The translations under genes and the position numbers were made by a program. A stretch of DNA of 37,572 bases. Origin: Scleromatobacter sp038208735. GTDB taxonomy: Bacteria; Pseudomonadota; Gammaproteobacteria; Burkholderiales; Burkholderiaceae_C. The notes under the pieces were generated by a model. That model saw only the letters and a program-made list of their open reading frames with translations, did not search any database and was not told the origin of the DNA. Numbering within the stretch: position 1 is the first letter of the stretch; every line of letters begins with the position of its first letter. The stretch is from assembly GCA_038208735.1 (NCBI GenBank), contig JBBQYL010000023.1:1-37572 (forward strand). Direction: 5' to 3'. Shown one piece after another: positions 8,611-17,102 of the stretch.

Positions 8611-9183
8611 TCAAGCTGAAGGTCGGGTACGAGGCGGGGGAGGCCCGGGCTCCACGAAAGTGGCGCCTGTCAGATTCGCACCGGAAATCAGTTCCTCGAG
8701 AATGATCTTTGCCGCTTCGTTGGCGTAGATCTTGGTTCGCACCGTCCTTGGATCCTTGAACAACGCTGGCACGGACGGGACGGCGCCCTCGAGGAACGCC
8801 TCCTTTGCAATCGCGCCGCTGGGTCGCTTGTCGGACTTGTCGATGTCGATGCAGTCGATGACATTGGTAACGTTGTAAAACCACTCGACCGAGCCCTGCA
8901 CGTCGATTTCCAGGAGTTCCCCGAACTGAGCGAGGAAGCCTTCGAGTGCAGCCTTGGCCTTGGCGTTGAGCACGAGCGTTCCGGGACGCAGCGCGCTGAC
9001 ATCGACGCGTGGCTTGGGCTTTTTCTTGCCCGATTCGACAAACACCTCAGCATGAGGCCGACTGCTCCACGTCAAAGGTTCGCCTTTGGCGTCGAATACT
9101 CCAGCTTCGACTTCGGCATCGTTGGCGTAAACGAGTACCGCCACATCGTTCTGCGACCCGTTCTTGAATTCCCAGACTTTCAC
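8611..9183 (-). CDS. Imm11 (DUF1629)-type immunity protein
   Basis: A 190-residue soluble protein that I read as an Imm11/DUF1629 immunity protein: a beta-rich N-terminus, a middle with LRPGTLVLNAKAKAALEGFL and ELLEIDVQ, then FYNVTNVIDCID, and a C-terminal IYANEAAKIILEELISGANL followed by TGATF. Such proteins bind and neutralise a polymorphic toxin encoded next door. It starts with GTG at 9183, with GAGG seven bases upstream, and lies 12 bases after the AHH toxin stop, the usual toxin-then-immunity order. Base composition is visibly less GC-rich than the surrounding metabolic genes, suggesting transfer. The last residues are an unusual Pro-rich tail (EPGPPPPRTRPSA). Confidence 0.72.
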   Translation of the reverse strand: MKVWEFKNGSQNDVAVLVYANDAEVEAGVFDAKGEPLTWSSRPHAEVFVESGKKKPKPRVDVSALRPGTLVLNAKAKAALEGFLAQFGELLEIDVQGSVEWFYNVTNVIDCIDIDKSDKRPSGAIAKEAFLEGAVPSVPALFKDPRTVRTKIYANEAAKIILEELISGANLTGATFVEPGPPPPRTRPSA

Positions 9184-9195
9184 AGCAGAGCCTCG

Positions 9196-9789
9196 TCAGT
9201 AGATGAACTGGTTCTTCAAGATTTCGCCCTTGATGTCACGAAGCGCCAGGCGTCCCCGATCCGAGCTCTGGCCAGTCACTTCGATCAAGCGCGCTTCCAC
9301 AGCGAAATGATAGTCTTCCGTGTGAATCACCTCGTGTGCGGTCGACTCCTCCAGGCCCGGGATCTTCGACGGCCACTTCTTCGGCATGTAGACGCCGTTG
9401 TCAGCGTCGTTGATGCCGATGCCTCACCCAAACAGCAGCGTTCGAGACTGCTTCGCTCGCGTGTCTGCCGCAGCGACGATGTGATGGGCGTCAGCTTCAG
9501 CGTGCCGCACCACGCCGGTCGATCGCTCGATATTTCTGGACAGTATTCGCGAATGACGCGCCTTGCGGTCAGCGTCCGCCTGCAACTTGGCTGCAGTCGC
9601 CGGCAGCGTCTTGCCGTTCTCGTAGCGGACTCTGGCCTTGCGCCTTGTTTCCAGAAGTGCATTGCGCATCTCATAGGCGTTGACGTGCGAGTCGCAGCCT
9701 GCGATCTGGTTCGCTGCAATGGTGAGTTGCAGAATACGCTCCGCCGACTCGGCACCGCTTCCAATGGAACCCGTATTCTCTTTTGCCAA
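9196..9789 (-). pseudogene. AHH-family nuclease toxin with in-frame stop
   Basis: Read through one stop codon, this gives about 197 codons. The C-terminal half is an AHH (HNH/EndoVII-fold) nuclease domain: ADAHHIVAAADTRAKQSR, then GIGINDADNGVYMPKKWPSK, then STAHEVIHTEDYHFAV with the second histidine set. The N-terminal half (MAKENTGSIGSGAESAERIL onward) is helical. A TGA at 9424-9426 sits in the same frame between LLFG and GIGIND, inside the nuclease core, so the standard product would be a 121-residue fragment lacking the second half of the active site. Relatives often have Trp or Arg near this point, and TGG to TGA would be a single change. Start is TTG at 9789 with GGGAG upstream. A stand-alone effector form; no VgrG, PAAR or Rhs part is attached. 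Confidence 0.7.
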
Positions 9790-10064
9790 AATGATCTCCC
9801 ATCAGGGCCATCTACCGACAGGCTCGCCATCCCCTGGCGATGCCAGCCAGTTCAGGTCGCAGGGTGATGACAGCCGCCCCTTCTCGCGCCGAGAAGGCGA
9901 ATATCCCGAGGTCAGTACACCGACGACCTCAAGGCCCGGGAGAAAGTGTGCCACGCGGCGGCTGTTCAATCTGGCCCCATAGGGGGGATGGACTGCAGAC
10001 AAAGAATTTGGCCTGCCTGGCCGCATCCGAAGGTCAACACGCCTGAGGCAGTCAAAAACGCAGG
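9790..10064. other. Gene-free stretch with a perfect hairpin
   Basis: No convincing gene lies in these 275 bases; open frames here lack a domain, a ribosome binding site and coding character. A perfect inverted repeat CCTTCTCG-CGC-CGAGAAGG occupies 9879-9897. It has no T-run on either side, so it is not a standard intrinsic terminator. It could be an operator or a remnant boundary of the inserted toxin block. Confidence 0.5.
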
Positions 10065-10418
10065 CTAATCGTCGCGCCACTTCGGTTTGGGAACCCGCTT
10101 GCCGAAGACCTGCCGATGGATGGTCACGAGGCCCTTGGCCATTGGTACGGACATTGCCTCGTGCACCGGCGACACGGCTGCGAACTCTTCTATCAATGCT
10201 CCTTGACTGCGGCTGTGGGCGATGACTGCCTCGTAGCCGAAGCGACACACCTGGGCATTGAGCTGGTCAACCCAAGCCTCATCTGGTACGTCGCTGTGAA
10301 GCAATCCATGCTGGCCAAAGGTCGACTTGTAGTCGGTAGAGCCAACAAGCGCCACCGTTGGACTAACCGGAAAGAAGAGGAACACAGCCCCACCCTGCTG
10401 GTCGATGGTGTATGACCT
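10065..10418 (-). pseudogene. C-terminal remnant of a DUF4238-like protein
   Basis: An open frame of about 117 codons begins immediately after the nrdJ stop. It reads SYTIDQQGGAVFLFFPVSPT, then VALVGSTD, and later WVDQLNAQVCRFGYEAVIA. The hydrophobic strand ending FPVSPT-ALVGS followed by an Asn-containing helix ending in EAVIA looks like the C-terminal part of DUF4238 proteins, which are roughly 250-350 residues. There is no start region: the only starts are internal GTG codons (for example 10385), and the N-terminal two thirds is absent. I read it as a truncated gene whose front was lost when the block joined the nrdJ 3' end. The family match is from memory and moderate. Confidence 0.45.
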
Positions 10419-13400
10419 TCAGCCGCACGCCCCCACGTACCCGCACGACGTGCAGAAGTCGCACCCGTCCTTGTGGATCATCGTGGCGTTGCCGCACTCG
10501 GGGCAGGGCTTGCCGGCCTGCGGGGCGAGCTGGCCGACGGCGCGCGGCGCGGGCGGCTCCAGCAGGCCGGTGGCGTCCAGCGGGAAGCCTTCCTCGTCGA
10601 GCACGCCCAGCATCGCGTAGCGGTGGATCATCAGGCGGGCCACGTAGGCGATCGTCGACGGCCACACCTGCTGGCGCTTCTGGCCGGGCAGCGGCGCCAT
10701 GAAGTGGCCCAGCGGCTCGCCGACATTGAGCAGCTTGCGCAGCTTCATGCCGATCCAGGCGGGGTCGATCACGCGCATGTCCAGCGACAGCAGGCGCGCG
10801 AGTCCGTCGAGGGCGCGCGGGTAGTTTCCGGAGAAGCCCACCGCGCACGGGCGCGTGACGAGCGTGGGCGCGGCGCCCGCGGGCGCGTTGGCGCTGGCGG
10901 CCGAGCGCAGCGTGACCTCCTTCATCGTGAGCGTGAAGGTCTCGCCGGTGGCGGGATTGTCGACGTCCACGGCCCAGGCCAGGGTGCCGGCGGTGCCGGT
11001 GCGCGGCTCCTCGCGGCTGAACATGGCATCGAGCATCGGCGCGGGCCCGCCGTCGGTCAGCGCGCCCAGCTGCTCGCAGCGCCAGCGGATCACCGCGGCG
11101 GTGGCCGCGACGACACCCGGGAACAGGCGCGACTCGCCGGTGGGCGGAAATGGCATGTCGAACGCGCGCTCCTCGGCCACGGTGGCGAGCACGTCGAGCT
11201 TGAGCCTGAGCCATTGCGGGTCGTTGACGCGCATGTCCATCGACAGCGTCTTGGCCAGTGCGCCGAGGCCGCGTGGCTGCTCGGCGCCGTTGACCCACAC
11301 CTCGAACGGCACGTTCTGCGCGAACAGGCCGAAGCCCGGGCCGGCCTGCGCCGGCATTTCGCCGACGAACAGCGCGAACTCGCCGTGCGGGTGGCGGATC
11401 ATGTACGTCCACGCGGGGTTGCCGCCGTTCATCTCGGGACGGCCGGGCCAGCGCAGCGAGCTCATCACCGCGGTGGATGGGCGGTCGAGCGTCAGGCGCT
11501 GGTCGGCGAGCCGGCCGGCGCCGTCGGCCGAGGCCACCAGCGGCTGCGGCGTCTCGGCGGTGGCCGCGTTGGGCAGCGGCTCGGGCGCCGAAACGGGAGG
11601 CGTCGCGGGCGTCGTGCTCAGCACCGAGCCCAGGATCGCGTTGGGGCGATAGGTGGCCAGGCCCTTCAGTCCCGCCTTCCAGGCGAAACGGTACAGACCC
11701 TCGAAGTCGGCGAACGGATAGTCGACGGGCACGTTCACCGTCTTGCTGATGGCCGTGTCCACGAAAGGCGCCACGGTGGCCACCATCGCGGCGTGGCTCT
11801 CGGCGCTCATCTCCAGCGCGGTGACGAAAGCGTCGGTGAGCGGCACGTGGACGCCCTTCAGGTGGCGATAGAGGCGCCACGCGTGGTCCTCGACCGCGTA
11901 CTCCTTCACGCCGCCATCGGGCATGCGCTTCTTGCGCGTGTACGACCACGAGAACGGCGGCTCGATGCCGTTGCTCGCGTTGTCGGCGAACGCCAGGCTG
12001 ATGGTGCCGGTGGGCGCGATCGACAGCAGGTGCGAGTTGCGCAGGCCCTGCGCGCGCACCTTGTCCTTCAACGCGGGCGGCAGGCGCGAGGCAAACGTAC
12101 CGCGCGACAGGTACAGGTCGGCGTTGAACAGCGGGAACGCGCCACGCTCCACCGCCAGGTCGGCCGACGCGTCGTAGGCCGCGTCGCGCATGGTCTGCGC
12201 GATCTTGCCGGCCTCGTCGCGCGCGGCGGGGGTGTCGTAGCGCAGGTTGAGCATCACCAGCGCGTCGCCGAGGCCCGTGAAGCCCAGGCCGACGCGACGC
12301 TTCGCGTTGGCCTCGGCCAACTGCGCGGGCAGCGGCCAGACGGTGATGTCCAACACGTTGTCCAACATGCGCGTGGCGGTCTTGGCGACGGCGGTGAAGG
12401 CGGGGTAGTCGAAGGTGGCGTCCGCGGCGAATGGGTTCCGGACGAAGTTGGTCAGGTTGATGGAGCCGAGGCAACAACAACCATACGGAGGCAATGGTTG
12501 CTCGCCGCAGGGATTTGTCGCCGCGATCGTCTCGCAATAACTCAGGTTGTTGTCCTGGTTGATCCGATCCAGGAACAGCACCCCCGGCTCCGCGTGGTCG
12601 TAGGTGCAGCGCATGATCTGGTCCCACAGCGCGCGAGCACGCGGCTGGCGGTAGACCCACTGGCCGTCGTCGCGCTGCTTCGCGCCGGCGGCGATCTGCT
12701 CCTCGCTGGGCTGGGCGCGGTGGACGAGGTCGAACAGCGCGTCGTCGTCGACGGCCTGCATGAAGGCGTCGGTGACGCCCACCGAGATGTTGTAGTTTGT
12801 GTGGTCGCACTTGTCCTTGGAGTGGATGAACGTCTCGATGTCGGGGTGGTCGCAGCGCAGCACGGCCATCTGGGCGCCACGCCGGCTGCCGGCGGACTCC
12901 ACCGTCTCGCAGCTGCGGTCGAACACGCGCATGTAGCTCACCGGGCCGGACGCGCGGCTGCGGGTGGAACCCACCCAGGCGCCTTGCGGCCGGATGCGCG
13001 AGAAGTCGTAGCCCACGCCGCCGCCGCGCCGCATCGTCTCCGCGGCCTCGGTGAGCGCCGTGTAGATGCCCGGGACGCCGTCCTCGGCCTGCGCGATGGA
13101 GTCGCCCACCGGTTGCACGAAACAGTTGATGAGCGTGGCGGTGAGCTCGGTGCCGGCGGCGGAATTGATGCGGCCCGCGGGCACGAAGCCGTTCCGCAGC
13201 GCGTCGAGGAAACGCGCGGCCCAGGCCTCGCGCTGGTCGGGCGCTTCCACCTGCGCGAGCGCCAGAGCGACGCGCGCGCGCACGTCGTGCAGGTCCTTCT
13301 CGTCGCCCTTGGCGTATTTCTCGAGCAGCACCTCGGTGCTGATGTCCTGAGGCGGCAGGCAGGCGGGCGACGTGGCGGCCTCGCCACCCTGCGCCGCCGG

Positions 13401-13436
13401 TGCGTCGTACAGGCCGCGTTGGAAGTCGGTGGTCAT
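10419..13436 (-). CDS. nrdJ: B12-dependent class II ribonucleotide reductase
   Basis: A 1,005-residue adenosylcobalamin-dependent ribonucleoside-diphosphate reductase, making deoxyribonucleotides independently of oxygen. The N-terminal active-site Cys is C105 (TLINCFVQPVGDS). The finger-loop signature NPCGE is at 308-312 with catalytic C310, followed by a YGCCCLGSINL stretch. The C-terminus is a zinc-ribbon-like module (CPECGNATMIHKDGCDFCTSCG) that carries the reducing cysteines. There is no N-terminal ATP-cone. AAGGA precedes the ATG at 13436. The upstream diguanylate cyclase ends 32 bases away on the same strand. No cobalamin riboswitch is visible just upstream, so B12 control, if any, acts further up. 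Confidence 0.95.
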   Translation of the reverse strand: MTTDFQRGLYDAPAAQGGEAATSPACLPPQDISTEVLLEKYAKGDEKDLHDVRARVALALAQVEAPDQREAWAARFLDALRNGFVPAGRINSAAGTELTATLINCFVQPVGDSIAQAEDGVPGIYTALTEAAETMRRGGGVGYDFSRIRPQGAWVGSTRSRASGPVSYMRVFDRSCETVESAGSRRGAQMAVLRCDHPDIETFIHSKDKCDHTNYNISVGVTDAFMQAVDDDALFDLVHRAQPSEEQIAAGAKQRDDGQWVYRQPRARALWDQIMRCTYDHAEPGVLFLDRINQDNNLSYCETIAATNPCGEQPLPPYGCCCLGSINLTNFVRNPFAADATFDYPAFTAVAKTATRMLDNVLDITVWPLPAQLAEANAKRRVGLGFTGLGDALVMLNLRYDTPAARDEAGKIAQTMRDAAYDASADLAVERGAFPLFNADLYLSRGTFASRLPPALKDKVRAQGLRNSHLLSIAPTGTISLAFADNASNGIEPPFSWSYTRKKRMPDGGVKEYAVEDHAWRLYRHLKGVHVPLTDAFVTALEMSAESHAAMVATVAPFVDTAISKTVNVPVDYPFADFEGLYRFAWKAGLKGLATYRPNAILGSVLSTTPATPPVSAPEPLPNAATAETPQPLVASADGAGRLADQRLTLDRPSTAVMSSLRWPGRPEMNGGNPAWTYMIRHPHGEFALFVGEMPAQAGPGFGLFAQNVPFEVWVNGAEQPRGLGALAKTLSMDMRVNDPQWLRLKLDVLATVAEERAFDMPFPPTGESRLFPGVVAATAAVIRWRCEQLGALTDGGPAPMLDAMFSREEPRTGTAGTLAWAVDVDNPATGETFTLTMKEVTLRSAASANAPAGAAPTLVTRPCAVGFSGNYPRALDGLARLLSLDMRVIDPAWIGMKLRKLLNVGEPLGHFMAPLPGQKRQQVWPSTIAYVARLMIHRYAMLGVLDEEGFPLDATGLLEPPAPRAVGQLAPQAGKPCPECGNATMIHKDGCDFCTSCGYVGACG

Positions 13437-13468
13437 GCGTGATCCTTGGGTCGAACGGACGGCCGGCA

Positions 13469-14986
13469 CTAGCCGTGGCGGGCGTCCTGGATGTCGTTGT
13501 GGACGGCGTCGCGGCCGGCGGCCTTGACCGCGTACAAGGCCTCGTCGGCGCGCTTGAACAGGTGGAGGGCGTCGCACGGCGCGGTAGCCTCGGCGATGCC
13601 GGCGCTCAGGCGGATGGTGACCTCGGAGGGCAGGCCCGTGACGCGTTCGGCCACGGCCACGCGCAGGCGGTTGCACACCTGGTGCGCCACGGCCAGCGGA
13701 GCGGTCAGCACCGGCGCGAACTCGTCGCCGCCCAGGCGCGCCGGCAGGTCGGTCTGGCGGCACTGCGCCTGCAGGTGCGTGGCCACCCAGCGCAACGCCG
13801 CGTCGCCCGCCAGGTGGCGGTAGCGATCGTTGATCGACTTGAAATGGTCGAGGTCGATCAGCACCAGCGACACCGGGTGCTCGATGCTGGCGCGCGGCAG
13901 CATGCCGGCCAGGAACTCGTCGAACTTGCGGCGGTTGGCCAGGCCGGTGAGCTGGTCGTGGCGCGCCTCCAGGTGCGCGCGCTCGGCGCGGTCGCGCTCC
14001 TCGCTCACCTGGCGCAGCGCGCGCTCGGTGTTGAGTGCCACGGCCAGTGCCGAGGCCTGCTGCTCGGCGCGCTCCAGCACCAGCCGCGCGCGCAGTTCGT
14101 GGAAGCGCTTGTGGGCAACGAGGGCCTCGCGCCATTCGCCGCGCGACTCGTGCGCCAGCGACATCAGGCGATACAGCTCGTCCATGTGGATGTGGCGGCC
14201 GCGGCTGTCCGCCGCCGCGCGGCCGCGCTCGATCGCCTGCAGCGCCAGCAGCGGTTCGTCGGCATGCGGGTGGGCCCGCGCGCGGACGCACGCGAAGAAC
14301 ACCATCGAGTGCAGCGCCGAAGCGTCCGTCAGCGACTCGGCCTCGTCCAGCGCCGCATGCGCGGCGGCCAGGTTGCCGAGGACGATATGGGCGATCGCCA
14401 GGTGGTCGAGCGCGCCGCTGATCTCCACCCACTTCTTCTGCTCGCGCCACTGCGACAACGTGAAGTCCATCAGCTCGACGGCGCGTTCGGCACGCGGCCG
14501 CCATGCGGACTCCGGCGCGCGCTCGTCGTGGTCCTTCAGCGCCCAGCGGCCGAGCGCCAGCGACAGGTTGGAGCGCAGCCTCAGCACCACCGGCTCGCCC
14601 TGGAAACCGCGCGAGGCGCGCAGTCCTTCCTCGAAGATCTGCACGGCCTCCGAAAAGCGGCCGATGTCGTTGAGCACGATCCCCAGCGCGTTGAGCGCGA
14701 AGGCCTGCCCCCGCACGGAGCCGCTGACGCGAAAATGGGCCAGCGCTTCGTTGGCAGCCGCCTCGGCCTCGTCGAACTTCTCGCACAAGGCGTAGGTGCG
14801 AGACAGCGGTGGAAGCACCCACATCAGCCGGTCGCGATCGCCCTCGTTGCGCATGCGCTCGACGGCGGCCTGGAGGCTGGGCAGCCCCGCGGCACCCCGC
14901 TCCTCGGCCACGCGGTCGAGCGCGCGCAGATCGTCGTCCAACAGGTCGTCCTCAACCATTCGAGCCCCCAGCGCCGGGGCCGTCAT
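13469..14986 (-). CDS. TPR-GGDEF diguanylate cyclase
   Basis: A 505-residue soluble protein. Residues about 50-300 are helical tetratricopeptide-like repeats (for example AFALNALGIVLNDIGRFSEA), with no membrane helix or signal peptide. A short coiled coil (about 300-340) leads to a GGDEF domain that should make cyclic di-GMP from two GTP: DQLTGLANRR at 344-353, metal Asp in LIDLDHFK (376-383), and intact GGDEF at 419-423. An inhibitory I-site RQTD (410-413) lies exactly five residues before GGDEF, so product inhibition is expected. It is on the same strand as nrdJ, 32 bases upstream, so both may share a transcript, although the functional link is unclear. Confidence 0.93.
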   Translation of the reverse strand: MTAPALGARMVEDDLLDDDLRALDRVAEERGAAGLPSLQAAVERMRNEGDRDRLMWVLPPLSRTYALCEKFDEAEAAANEALAHFRVSGSVRGQAFALNALGIVLNDIGRFSEAVQIFEEGLRASRGFQGEPVVLRLRSNLSLALGRWALKDHDERAPESAWRPRAERAVELMDFTLSQWREQKKWVEISGALDHLAIAHIVLGNLAAAHAALDEAESLTDASALHSMVFFACVRARAHPHADEPLLALQAIERGRAAADSRGRHIHMDELYRLMSLAHESRGEWREALVAHKRFHELRARLVLERAEQQASALAVALNTERALRQVSEERDRAERAHLEARHDQLTGLANRRKFDEFLAGMLPRASIEHPVSLVLIDLDHFKSINDRYRHLAGDAALRWVATHLQAQCRQTDLPARLGGDEFAPVLTAPLAVAHQVCNRLRVAVAERVTGLPSEVTIRLSAGIAEATAPCDALHLFKRADEALYAVKAAGRDAVHNDIQDARHG

Positions 14987-15130
14987 CGGTCGCCCCGTCC
15001 ACCCGACGAGCGCGGCTCAAGCCCCGCGCCCTGCGTCCCACCCTCTTTTCCGGGGCGGTGACGAACCATTGTGCACTGGACATCCCGCCCCTGCGCACGC
15101 ACCGGCGATGACCGAACAGGGCCTTGCACG

Positions 15131-15161
15131 GAAACAAAAAATGGGCCCCGGAGGGCCCATT
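15131..15161 (-). terminator. Intrinsic terminator of the MHS symporter gene
   Basis: A nine-bp stem AATGGGCCC / GGGCCCATT (15140-15148 and 15153-15161) with a four-base loop, followed on the minus strand by a run of T (the A-run at 15136-15141). It lies 22 bases past the stop of the MFS gene and insulates it from the cyclase-nrdJ pair downstream. Confidence 0.9.
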
Positions 15162-15182
15162 GCGGAGAGAGTTTCCCGGCGT

Positions 15183-16883
15183 TCAGTCGCGTGCGTAGAT
15201 GTCGACGTCCTTGGTCTCGCGGATGAACAGCGCGCCGACAACCAGGCTCATGATGGCCACGACGATCGGGTACCAGAGCGCGTTGTAGATATTGCCTGTC
15301 TGCACCGTGATGGCGAAGCAGAACGAAGGCAGGAGTCCGCCGAACCAGCCGTTGCCGATATGGTAAGGCAAGCTCATGGAGGTGTACCGGATGCGGGTGG
15401 GGAACAGCTCCACCAGCATCGCCGCGATCGGGCCGTACACCATCGTCACGTAGATCATGAGGACCCACAGCAGTCCGACGATCGTCAACCACCGGCTGTC
15501 GAAGGTCTCGATGGGCTTGGCCTTGGACGGGTAGCCCGCGTCCTTCAGCGCCGCGCCGAGATCCTTCTTGAACGCGGCAATGGCCTTGGTCGAATCCTCG
15601 TCGAACTTGTAGGCAGGTGGCGCGGCCAGGTGCGCCTCGGGCGCCGTGATGGCCTTGTCGCCGACCTGCACCACGGCCTGCGAGCCGGCCGGAGCGTCCT
15701 CGATGTCGTAGTTGGCCGAAAAGCCGGTGATCAGCGCGCGCTTGGCGATGTCGCACGAGCTGCGGAAATCGGCCTCGCGGGCCACGGGATTCGCCTGGAA
15801 GCTGCAGGTCGCGGGGTCGACCTTCACGATGATGTGCGTCTTGGCCTGCGCATCGGTCAGCTCGGGATTGGCGGCATGCGCCAGGCCCTTGAAGATCGGG
15901 AAGTAGGTCAGGCAGGCGAGCAGCATGCCGCCCAGGATGATCCATTTTCGGCCAATCCTGTCGGACAGGATGCCGAACAGCACGAAGAACGGCGTGCCGA
16001 GCACCAGGGCCGTGGCGATCATCCACTGAGCGGCCGTGGCGTCGACCTTGAGCGTGGTCGTCAGGAAGATCATCGCGTAGAACTGGCCGGAATACCAGAC
16101 GACGCCCTGGCCGGCGGTCAGGCCGAACAGCGCGAGCAGCACGATCTTCAGGTTGCCCCACTTCGTGAACGACTCGGTCAACGGCGCCTTGGACGTCTTG
16201 CCCTCTTCCTTCATCTTCTTGAAGGCCGGCGATTCGTTCATCGACAGGCGGATCCACACGCTGATCGCGAGCAGCACGATCGAGAGGATGAACGGCGCGC
16301 GCCACCAGCCCCAGGCGTCCTCGAAGGCTTCCTTCGTCACCATCGCCTTGATGGTCAGGATCATGACCAGCGACAGGAACAGGCCCAGCGTCGCGGTGGT
16401 CTGGATCCACGACGTGAACTCGCCGCGCCTGTCCTGTGGAGAATGCTCGGCGACATAGGTGGCTGCACCGCCGTACTCACCGCCCAGCGCCAATCCCTGC
16501 ATCACGCGCAGCAGGATCAGGATGATGGGGGCCGCGATGCCGATCTGCCCGTACGTCGGAATCACGCCGATGATGGCGGTCGACAGGCCCATGATCAGGA
16601 TGGTGATCAGGAAGGTGTACTTGCGGCCGATCATGTCGCCGAGGCGACCGAACACCAGCGCCCCGAACGGACGCACGAAGAAGCCGGCGGCGAAGACGAG
16701 CAACGTGGCGATGTAGGCCGCGGTCGGATCGAGGCCCGTGAAGAAGGCCTTGCTGACGTAGGAAGCCAGGGTGCCGTACACGAAGAAGTCGTACCACTCG
16801 AACACGGTGCCGAGCGAGGACGCGAAGATGACCTTGCGTTCGTCGCCCGTGATCGCCGCGCTGCGCGCTTTGCTGGTTGCCAT
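15183..16883 (-). CDS. MHS-family MFS metabolite:H+ symporter
   Basis: A 566-residue inner-membrane transporter of the metabolite:H+ symporter branch (relatives carry shikimate, citrate, alpha-ketoglutarate or proline/betaine). Signatures: SSLGTVFEWYDFFVYG at the start, FGRLGDMIGRKYTF (motif A), and LILLRVMQGLALGGEYGGAA. About 110 hydrophilic residues between LGGMLLACLTYFPIF and WLTIVGLLWVLM interrupt the late helices, making it longer than the usual 430-450 residues. The insert contains two Cys (CSFQ and SCDI) and probably faces outside. AGGAGA stands eight bases before the ATG. It is monocistronic, with its own 219-bp upstream region and its own terminator. Substrate unknown; an organic acid is likely. 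Confidence 0.9.
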   Translation of the reverse strand: MATSKARSAAITGDERKVIFASSLGTVFEWYDFFVYGTLASYVSKAFFTGLDPTAAYIATLLVFAAGFFVRPFGALVFGRLGDMIGRKYTFLITILIMGLSTAIIGVIPTYGQIGIAAPIILILLRVMQGLALGGEYGGAATYVAEHSPQDRRGEFTSWIQTTATLGLFLSLVMILTIKAMVTKEAFEDAWGWWRAPFILSIVLLAISVWIRLSMNESPAFKKMKEEGKTSKAPLTESFTKWGNLKIVLLALFGLTAGQGVVWYSGQFYAMIFLTTTLKVDATAAQWMIATALVLGTPFFVLFGILSDRIGRKWIILGGMLLACLTYFPIFKGLAHAANPELTDAQAKTHIIVKVDPATCSFQANPVAREADFRSSCDIAKRALITGFSANYDIEDAPAGSQAVVQVGDKAITAPEAHLAAPPAYKFDEDSTKAIAAFKKDLGAALKDAGYPSKAKPIETFDSRWLTIVGLLWVLMIYVTMVYGPIAAMLVELFPTRIRYTSMSLPYHIGNGWFGGLLPSFCFAITVQTGNIYNALWYPIVVAIMSLVVGALFIRETKDVDIYARD

Positions 16884-17102
16884 GGGGGATGTCTCCTGTT
16901 GTAGATGCGGCCGCCGCCCCGTCGGGGAGGCGCCTGTCGCGCATCGTGAGACTGTCCTCTGACTGAGTTCTGACGCCAGGCTTATTCGAAACTTACAAGC
17001 CGAGGGATAACGCGGACGCCTCGTTTCTCATGGTGAGACTGAAGGCGTCGGCGAGGGTAAACACCGCGCGAGGGGATACCCCATGCTGCATGGCAATATC
17101 CG
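16884..17102. promoter_or_regulatory. Upstream region of the symporter, with a direct repeat
   Basis: No gene is visible. A 13-bp element occurs twice with one mismatch: CATCGTGAGACTG at 16942-16954 and CATGGTGAGACTG at 17029-17041. The two copies are 87 bp apart, on opposite sides of the AT-richest part (around 16981-17000), where a promoter for the symporter would be expected. It could be a paired activator or repressor site; I cannot name the protein. Confidence 0.35.

Noticed and set aside
10419..14822. One 1,467-codon frame joining the cyclase region to NrdJ
   Set aside because: The first 460 codons are an out-of-frame shadow of the cyclase; NrdJ has its own ATG and AAGGA at 13436.
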